Positions 56,733-64,000 of a stretch of 64,000 bases of DNA are shown one piece after another. The position numbers and the translations under genes were made by a program. How positions within the stretch are numbered: position 1 is the first letter of the stretch; every line of letters begins with the position of its first letter. The notes under the pieces are model-generated. The model had not been told where the DNA came from, did no database searches, and worked only from the letters and a program-made list of their open reading frames with translations. The DNA is from Eucalyptus grandis (Eukaryota; Streptophyta; Magnoliopsida; Myrtales; Myrtaceae): assembly GCF_016545825.1 (NCBI RefSeq), contig NC_052618.1, positions 36,402,196 through 36,466,195 of the forward strand, in the 5' to 3' direction.

Positions 56733-58720
56733 CTACCTCTTCTCTCTTGGCATTGGCTTGAAGTTGCGGAGCGAGGTCTTTGTATCTATCTTCCGAGAGA
56801 GAGATGCTTGTCCAGCATGCTTCAAAGCTTGGATTTCACGAGTCAGAATATATATTTGGTTACGCATTTCCAGAAGAATATTCATGATACTACGAAGATC
56901 TACGGAATCATCCGTCACGTTATGCGGCATTGGCTTTCTCGGATGGTGTGTGTGCGAACGATGGCGCTTACGAACGGTCTTGCAGATTTGGAATCGTCGT
57001 ATCATCTTCTTCGAGTAAATGAGAGACTGAACTTTTCTGGGTCTTACGGGAGATTGTCTTAGATCTTGACAGCATGAGGTGGAGACCTCTCTTGCTCGCT
57101 AACTCCCCTGTCTCTAGGACATCGAAAGGGGAAGAGTGATGATCATGCTCTTGATTTCCCTTCTCTCCCAGTTTATCAGCGACTGTTCTTTTTCTTCTTC
57201 TCCTTCTTCCTCAACTTCTTTCTCCTTCTCTCTCTGTTCTTCTTCTTCTCTGCTCTGCTGAAGTTCTGTCGGATAAGACACAGAACGTCTTGTTCTTGTC
57301 GATCTTTGGAATAGTGGGATCTTCATCATCTTCATCCTCATCCTCCCGGGATAAGAGTTCTTTTCCTCTTTTCGAAGAAGCACCAATGGCCTTCTTTCCT
57401 TTCCCTTTTGAAGCAGACTGGACTGGAGATTTCACTTTGAATTTCTCCATTGCCTTAGAGAGTTCTTGCAGACGCATCTTCATTAACATTTTCAGCCCTA
57501 CCACCATTTTATCACACGGTCGAACACAAAAAGTATGTGGCAGTTCAATATTCGGATATGCGAAGATCTTGGTCACCGGACCGGATAAGGCAATTGTCCT
57601 TTGTCTTTTGACACTCTGTACATATGGAAAAGAATAGTGTGCGGGAGAGAGAACTTCCGTCTGAGTTGATCGCATACATCAACTTTGCTTCAGAAAGAGA
57701 CACGAAGTCTTTGAAGTAGACTTAGGTCGAGACAATTGATCACAATCTTGTGAAGCACAATGTTGATGGCATTCATCTGGAATAGATAATTTTCTTATCT
57801 ACATCCCTATCTTTGACAAGATCCGAGTAGTTCGAGCGGTGAGACTTTGATTGGGAGATAGCGTCCCGTTCAACTCCAACTATGTCCGCCAACATATTCA
57901 CATCTACCACATAGACTTTGTCTCGAACATCAATGAAATTCTATTCGCATCCAAAAAGCTAAGATTTGAATAGAAATAAGCGGTCGGATGATCATACCCG
58001 TCGCAGAGTCGGAGCGAGAAAGTCTCAAGTTGAAGCAAATTCAACTTCTCTCTTAGGTTCAAGTTGATGGAATCCGGGAAGTCAAAATCAACACTTCTAG
58101 GGTTGATTACCCCTCTTTCAACGGTGAAATACACTTTTTCCTGATCCTTGGATTTAAACAAATCCATTCGATTTCCTTTCACCTTTTCCGCCACACTCAT
58201 TTTAGGTTTAAATTCAAGGAACATTTTGTCATCATCATTCCCGTCAATCAGATTTTGTCCTGGCATACGAGGATCTCTTGGAATGTTCGCAAGTGCTTCC
58301 TCTGCTTTTCCTTTCGGGGCAATTCCCCATTCCTCCATTTTCTTCAGAAAAGATACTCATTCCCATAATTTTTGTCCTTAAGGAAGTCATCTATGTAGTT
58401 CAATGGAGTACACGTGCTTTTCAATGCACAATAAAGTTTATACAAAAAGGAGGGCTTTTGAACTCTTCTTGGGTCGGCATCCTCGATTATCTCTTCTTCC
58501 AGTTATGACTTGCACTTTGTGGGGCAGGAGATGCTGAATGACGTGGAGGAGAGCGAATCGGACTTTGTCGGCGACCGAGTAAGTCTTCTTCCTCAATGAG
58601 ATCGAAATGAGTCGGTCCCTTCTTCATTCTTTGTTGTCCCCTGTTTGCGATTCTTGATGATTTTCTCGAAGACGACATCTTTCTTTGTCTATTGGAGGAT
58701 TCCTTCACTTGCTTTCCCAA
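56733..58720 (-). pseudogene. Env-like third region of SIRE-type element
   Basis: After RNase H come minus-strand frames at 58720-58487 (Ser/Arg-rich start), 58338-57904 (PRDPRMPGQNLIDGNDDD; SVDFDFPDSINL), 57675-57211 (HYSFPYVQSVKRQRTI; Glu/Asp-rich tail) and 57005-56733 (SIMNILLEMRNQIYILTREI, coiled-coil-like). They lie in shifting frames, so one longer protein has been broken. SIRE/Maximus elements often carry such a third coding region, called env-like, whose function is unknown. I see no clear signal peptide or membrane helix here. Confidence 0.6.
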
Positions 58721-59085
58721 GAAAAATGACCACTTTCTCGACGATGAACAAAGAGTAGAAACAGTATCGAGAGGAGAGTGCCTTTTAGGGTTTTGAAGAT
58801 TGGGGAAAGGAAAAAACTGTATATATATAACTCAGTTTTGAAAAAGGAAGTTCAATCGGTGCAAGGAAAGTGAACGATCACTTCTTTTCAAAATCAATAA
58901 CTGCCAAAATTATTAAACAAAAGATCGTACCTTTTCGAGTTAATTATAACTAAATGACAATTAGTACCTTTTAGATGAAATACAACTTACGGTCTTTAGC
59001 CATGAATGTACGAGTCTCGGGACTTAGAGTCTAAGAGATCGAGTCTTAGAGTTGGTGAGTCTCTAGACTTTAACTTCTTCAAGCT

Positions 59086-59560
59086 TCAAAATGTTGAGTC
59101 TCGAGCGGATAAAGTCGGGCGATTCTTCTCCAAAGGCTTTGTGAATATGTCCGCTAGTTGACTTTTTGAATCAACAAATTGAATCGAAATTTCTCCATTT
59201 TGAATATGATCTCTAATAAAGTGATGTCGAATCTCAATATGCTTTGCTCTTGAATGAAGGATTGGATTTTTGGTGAGATTTATCGCACTCGATGTTGTCA
59301 CATCGGATTTACGTGCATGAGTCTTCAATGCCAAAGTCTTGTAGCTGTTGTTTTATCCATAGAATTTGCGAACGGCGGCTTCCAAGAGCTACATACTCCT
59401 TGTCATTGAAAGAGCTACGGTGCTTTGCTTCCTTGAAAACCAAGACATTTGTTCTCTGTTTCCAAGTAGTTGACAAGTTCCGGAAGTGCTCTTTCTATCG
59501 ACTCGCAACCGGCCGGATCTGCATCGAGTATCCTAGAAGATTAAAGTCTCCCCTCTTTGG
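59086..59560 (-). pseudogene. SIRE-type RNase H remnant
   Basis: The minus frame 59334-59086 reads SAINLTKNPILHSRAKHIEI, then RHHFIRDHIQNGEISIQFVD and QLADIFTKPL, the C-terminal RNase H signature of SIRE-group copia. The upstream half is split over other frames on the same strand to about 59560 (a WFSRKQ-like stretch and a damaged EAEY region). Confidence 0.85.
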
Positions 59561-59770
59561 ATACCAAAGACCGATGCTTGAAGATGAAGCAACGTATTTA
59601 ATAATTCGTTTCACGGCAATGAGATGTGATTCTCTAGGATCTGATTGAAACCTAGCACGAGATACAAACACTAAACAAAATATCAGGTCTAGAAGCAGTA
59701 AGATAAAGAAGTGAACCGATCATGCTTCTGTACAGCTTTTGATCTACTTTCTTCCCTTCTTCATCCTTGT

Positions 59771-60891
59771 CTATCTTCTGAGAACATGACATTGGTATGT
59801 CGATCTTTTTGCATTTTTCCAATCCAAACCTTTTGACAAGATCATTCGCATATTTTCTTGATGGATGAAAGTTCCTTCCTTCATTTGTTTCACTTGGAGT
59901 CCAAGAAAGAATGTTAATTCTCCCATCATACTCATTTCAAATTCATCCTGCATAGACTTAGAAAATTTCTTGCAAAGACTTTCATTAGAGGATCCAAAAA
60001 TAATGTCATCAACATATATTTGAACAAGTAAAAAGTTTTTGTTTTCCTTTTTGATAAACAAAGTAGTATCTACTTTACCTTTGACAAAACCATTTTGTAA
60101 TAAAAACTTACTTAGTCACTGTCGTACCAAGCTCGAGGTGCTTGCTTTAGACCATACAGAGCCTTTTTTCAGTCTAAAGACGAGTCGCTTATTTGGGTCT
60201 TCAAATCCAGGCGGTTGTTCCACATAAACTTCCTCATGGATAAATCCATTTAGGAAAGCACTTTTGACGTCCATTTGGAATAACCTGAAATTTTTGTAAC
60301 AAGCAAACGCAAGTAATAGACGAATAGCTTCTAACCTTGCAACGGGTGCGTAAGTCTCGTCATAGTCTATTCCTTCTTCTTGCGTATACCCTTTGGCCAC
60401 GAGTCTTGCTTTGTTTCGTACGACTTTTCCTTTTCGTTCATTTTGTTCCTGAATACCCATTTGGTTCCAATAACGTTTTACCTTTTGGTTTAGATGTCAA
60501 TTCCCGGACATCATTGATGTTGAACTGTCTAAGCTCTTCTTGCATAGCTTCGATCCAGCTTTCATCGGATAAAGCTTCTTCTATGCTTTTTTGGTTCAAT
60601 TTCAAAGATGAGAGCCACAACACTAGATTCTTCATGCCTTTTTGATGCAGTGCGGATTCCTTCATTAAGTTCGCCAATAATAAGATCTTTGGGATGACTG
60701 GATTTGTGCTTCCGGTTACCGGGTTGATGATCTCTTTCTTTATTTGATTCTCCATGAGCGTCTTGATGATGGACTTCGAGGAATCGAGATGCTTCTTGAG
60801 ATGTAGACATTTGAAGATCTAGAGCGGATTCGAGTCTCTTCGTGCACGAGTCGGCCGGATTCATCTTGCACTGAGTCTTGGAATTTGACAT
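59771..60891 (-). pseudogene. SIRE-type reverse transcriptase remnant
   Basis: Fragments in order on the minus strand: SIEEALSDESWIEAMQEEL (near 60590-60530), [34 protein letters not shown] and [20 protein letters not shown] (60460-60116), then FLLVQIYVDDIIFGSSNE with the catalytic YVDD at 60016-60005 (frame 60061-59771). At least three frame changes separate them, one inside the [12 protein letters not shown] stretch near 60120. The active-site Asp pair is preserved, but the gene is not readable through. Confidence 0.92.
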
Positions 60892-61816
60892 TCATTGATT
60901 CTTCCACGTAGATCGGCTTTTTTGTTGTAGACTCGTAGGCTTTGCTTGATGTAGAATATCCAAGGAAGATGCCTTCATCGATCTTTCTTCAAACTTACCA
61001 ACTCGATCATTTGCATTTTTCAAAATAAAGCATTTGCAACCGAACACATGAAAGTATGAAACAATAGGCTTCTTACCTTTGAACAATTCATAGGGGTTTT
61101 ATCAAGAATAGGTCTTAGAAAGACTCTATTTATAATATAGCAAGGTTGAAACGACTTCAGCCCAAAATCGTGAAGAAATTTTACTTTCAATTAAAAGTGT
61201 TCTAGCCATTTCTTGAAGAGATCTATTCTTTCTTTCCACAACTCCATTTTGCTCTGGTATACGGAGAGGAAAACATGTGATTAACACCCAGATTTATCAC
61301 GGAATCTCGTAAAATCTTGATTTTCAAATTCACTTCCATGATCTGTTCTTATACTAGAAATAGCACATCCTTTTTCATTTTGAACCTTTTTAGCAAACTT
61401 TTCAAAGTACGAAAAGGTTTCGATTTATTTGCAAGAAAATATACCCGGTAAAACGAGAGTAATCATCTACAATTACTAGACAATATTTCTTACCTCCAAT
61501 GCTCTAGGTTCTTGTTGGTCCGAAGAGATCCATATGAAGCAAGCGTATTACATGATTAGTAGATACATGATTTATTTGCTTAAATGAATTTCTTACCTTT
61601 CCCGAGAATGCATGGAGTGCATAAGTCAGACTTTTGGTATGGCGGTTTAGGTAGACCTCGAACAAGCTGCTTTGAAGAGATTTTGGCTAATTGCTTCTTG
61701 TTGATATGGCCAAGCTTTCTATGCCATAGAATTGCTTCATCTTGAATTGAAATTAAGCATTGTTCTTCATTTGGCTTTACATCAAGGAGGTAGATGTTTC
61801 CATGCCTTCGACCCAT
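60892..61816 (-). pseudogene. SIRE-type integrase remnant
   Basis: The pre-integrase frame (61816-61580) has ILWHRKLGHINKKQLAKIS and SDLCTPCILGKGKKF, the zinc-binding H..H/C..C site. The catalytic core (61570-61090) is fragmented over frames with many stops. The last part (61086-60892) reads VSYFHVFGCKCFILKN, a motif near the end of copia integrase. Confidence 0.8.
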
Positions 61817-62100
61817 GAAAGACGAGTCGAATCTTTGCTAATTCCAGAACATATGCCTTCTTGAAAGAAGATCTTGTAACCAGTATCACACAATTGGCTA
61901 ATGCTGAGTAGATTGTAGTTGAGTCCTTCCACTAGAGAGACATTGCTTATTGTGAGATTTCCAATTTTCGCAGTTCGAATCCCACAATACTTCCTTTGCT
62001 ATTTCCTCCGAATGAAACTTTTCCACCATTTACTTTAATAAGCTTTATGAAACATTTTGAGTCTCTGTCATGTGTCTTGAGCATCCGCTGTCAAGATACC
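61817..62100 (-). pseudogene. SIRE-type protease remnant
   Basis: On the minus strand near 62090-62055 the signature WYLDSGCSRHMT is readable. It is followed by a frame change into VNGGKVSFGGNSKGSIVG, the usual downstream stretch. The catalytic DSG is intact, the frame is not. Confidence 0.7.
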
Positions 62101-62146
62101 ACTTTACCTTCTTTTTTGACAGAGACTGCATTCAAAAAAAAGAGTC

Positions 62147-62735
62147 TCAAGCTTTCTTTGGTACCCAAATTTTCTTGGGTCCTTTCGTGTTAGTAGGATG
62201 AGCATTATTAGGCCATACTCTCTTAACAGCTTCAAACCATAGGACACTCTTTTTCAAAATGATCCCGACATTGTTACACTTAGAACACCTTAAAGCATTT
62301 CGACCTACGGGCTTTACAAAAACTCTTTTGAAATGATTTTTATAAGCCTCTCTCGATGGTCTTTTCTTAATTCTTTCTTTTACTTTCGGAAAATCAATCA
62401 AAGGGATTGTTTCAGCTGTCATACCTAGACCCGACTTATTAAAGTAAGGTCTTTGGATTGAAAAGGACTTTTTCAAGTTTTTCCGACCTATTGAAAATTT
62501 CTTTGAAATATTTGATAAATCAGTTTTTAAGAAAGCATTTTCTTTTGAAAGATTGTCTTCACTTTCTTTAAGAGTAGAAACATTCAAGTCTAAATTTTTA
62601 CCTTTTCTTCTAAAATGTTTTCCTTTTGTTTTAAAACTGAGTTTTCCTTTTTAAGTTCGGAAATCCTTTTAAGAGAAGTCTTAAGACTAAAACATAACTC
62701 ATCAATATATTTAGAGACTTTGACTTCAGGGGATT
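62147..62735 (-). pseudogene. SIRE-type gag, C-terminal part
   Basis: Minus frame 62587-62147 begins with a Lys/Glu/Leu-rich coiled-coil-like stretch. It carries NALRCSKCNN, the start of a zinc knuckle whose later His/Cys positions are altered, and ends GPKKIWVPKK, which normally precedes protease. A further coiled-coil piece continues upstream to about 62735, where similarity to gag stops. Confidence 0.65.
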
Positions 62736-63414
62736 TTATAATCACTTACCTCAAATTCAAACACAAATCAGCTCTCCAGACAAGTCTGCAGATATCTTAG
62801 CTGCCAATACTACTCAGCATTTTACAAATTAGACCGACAATCAGACAATTCAAGTACAAAATGAGCTTGCACTACAAACCAAATCTCGTGATCCTACAAC
62901 AACAAAAGACTGCAGGGAAAGACAAGCCACTAGCTAGCTTGATATCTCAATATTCCAACTCTCCAAGGTGCCCCCAACCCGCCACAAAGAACCAAAAGGC
63001 CAGTAATTACTAGCTAACAATTCAGAATTCTGACTCATCCAACTTCAACATGAAAAGGCAGGAGCAGAATCCAAATGACAACCCACTGACTCACTTCGTT
63101 GAAAAGATTGAGGTGGAGAACAAAAACCAAACCCTGCTATTTCTGCCTCACTATGCCACTCATCGCAGAGCCCTATGCTCCATCATTACAAAGTATTCAG
63201 ATGAAATTGCAAGAAAAATCACCTCTGAAATTGGTTCCTATAAGACCCCTCTCGAAGAGCAAAACATCAATCATCCGGCAAACCTCAGCAACGCTAATTC
63301 GCTATTTCGTATTATTACAGGACAAGAACTAACATCATCAGACAATCAGGGCTTATTGCAGCACTGAGAATCAACTGGGCATTCAAGAAGCCGAACGCAT
63401 TCTCCACCCAACAC
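62736..63414. other. Unassigned sequence right of the truncated SIRE element
   Basis: No known domain. A plus frame at 63050-63367 (105 codons, hydrophilic) has no recognised motif. Its other strand continues the region described next, so it could be an intron or untranslated part of a minus-strand gene. Confidence 0.3.
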
Positions 63415-63844
63415 TTCACCTGCAAATCGGAAGAGACCCGACGTCGCTGATGGTGGTGAGCGACGACAGGTAGCTGGTCGGCTCCCAGGGCGGCCTCGGG
63501 CAGAATCGCGTACTGCAGCACCTTGTCCGTGAGCAGCATGTCGGAGAGCTCCTCCTTATCTGCTTCGCCACCATCTTCACCCTCCTCCCAGGTTCGCCAT
63601 ACCTCACCGCCGCCGCCGCCGCAGCCGCCCTCGCCCTCGCGCCCCGCGGCCGGGGACGCGCGCGCGAAGCGGGCGTGCCGAGGAGGCGCCCCGGCAAGGC
63701 GGAGGCGGCCGGCGGGAGCGGGTGCCTGAGGGACGGCGCATTGTGGAGCTGGAGGATGAGGCCTGGCATCGCGGGTGACCGGCTGCAGCGGGACGAGACG
63801 ATGGTTGAGGATTTGATTATGAGGATGATGATCGAGAAGGTCAT
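63415..63844 (-). other. GC-rich, alanine-rich minus-strand frame; possible first exon
   Basis: A 142-codon minus frame starts MTFSIIILIIKSS and passes through an Arg/Pro/Ala-rich stretch with AAAAAAAVRYGEPG. An overlapping frame reads ELSDMLLTDKVLQYAILPEAALGA, which is more protein-like, so a frameshift or splice may be involved. Local GC content is far above the neighbourhood, as in some plant first exons with organelle transit peptides. I do not recognise the family. Confidence 0.3.
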
Positions 63845-63944
63845 TTTAGTCTATTCACACGTTCATTTCCTTTTTTACTATTTTTCATTTTTTACTTATG
63901 AGTTTAACTATTTTTTGACTTTAACACGGCTCGAAACAACAAAA

Positions 63945-64000
63945 TCAAAGTGTTTGTTTATTTCACGAACAATAAATGACCTTTTGAAAAATATTTTCGT
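63945..64000. repeat. MITE-type repeat fragment at window edge
   Basis: GTGTTTGTTTATTTCACG and GAAAAATATTTTC match the family seen at 4240-4770 and 29025-29225. It runs off the window. Confidence 0.4.

Larger units (their letters stand above)
55353..62735 (-). mobile_element. SIRE/Maximus-type copia element, 5'-truncated
   Basis: Reading from right to left: gag C-terminal part, protease, pre-integrase and integrase, RT, RNase H, a ~2-kb third (env-like) region, polypurine tract and 3' LTR. This order, with an extra region after RNase H, is the known SIRE/Maximus layout. The 5' LTR, primer site and N-terminal gag are missing, since recognisable gag stops at about 62735. Coding parts are split over several frames. 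Confidence 0.88.

Noticed and set aside
63523..63729. Plus-strand Ser/Pro-rich frame opposite the alanine-rich frame
   Set aside because: Low-complexity composition and opposite to a more protein-like minus-strand reading.

Overview
This is eukaryotic nuclear DNA from a flowering plant. It is AT-rich and gene-poor, filled with plant-lineage retrotransposons (Ty3/gypsy Tat, Ty1/copia, SIRE/Maximus-type copia, a TRIM, a LINE tail), non-autonomous inverted-repeat elements, microsatellites and degenerate duplications. It has no operons, ribosome binding sites, CRISPR arrays, rRNA or tRNA genes that I can see. A woody eudicot, perhaps Myrtaceae, would fit the mix of repeats, but the sequence alone does not prove the taxon. 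Only one host gene looks intact.

Layout. 0-1 kb: an exceptionally long (ATT)n microsatellite. 1.2-1.9 kb: an inverted-repeat element with a GC-rich core. 2.9-5.8 kb: an intact NDR1/HIN1-like (NHL, LEA_2 domain) gene at 5138-5812, with a broken partial copy at 2896-3118. The copy stops where an LTR-like direct-repeat element begins. 5.8-8.4 kb: no convincing gene. 8.57-24.18 kb: a 15.6-kb Ty3/gypsy Tat-lineage retrotransposon with ~2.2-kb LTRs and an AGAAT target duplication, inserted inside an older copia LTR. Its pol genes are frameshifted, most of gag is missing, a gag zinc-knuckle piece sits out of order, and its long 3' noncoding part carries two tandem-repeat arrays.

24.8-25.1 kb: a TRIM on the minus strand. 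25.1-31 kb and 40.4-46.5 kb: two diverged copies of a ~6-kb segmental duplication. Each contains a conserved short minus-strand reading frame, and one has since received a 5'-truncated LINE. Between them lie inverted-repeat elements, a probable copia LTR remnant, a copia gag/protease scrap and stretches in which I recognise nothing. 47.99-55.29 kb: a complete-ended but coding-defective copia element with a GCCAC target duplication and a GC-rich leader dense in TGACGTCA and TTGAC motifs. 55.35-62.73 kb: a 5'-truncated SIRE/Maximus-type copia element on the minus strand, with LTR, env-like third region, RNase H, RT, integrase, protease and gag remnants. 62.7-64 kb: unassigned sequence with a GC- and alanine-rich minus-strand reading frame that may be the first exon of a gene.

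The window reads as a history of nested insertions and local duplications, not as a set of cooperating genes. I found no convincing undescribed biochemical system. The best leads are the scrambled Tat element with incipient satellite arrays, the recurrent pyrimidine/GC-core/purine elements, the conserved frame in the duplication, and the motif-dense copia leader. All coordinates for diverged elements are estimates made by eye.
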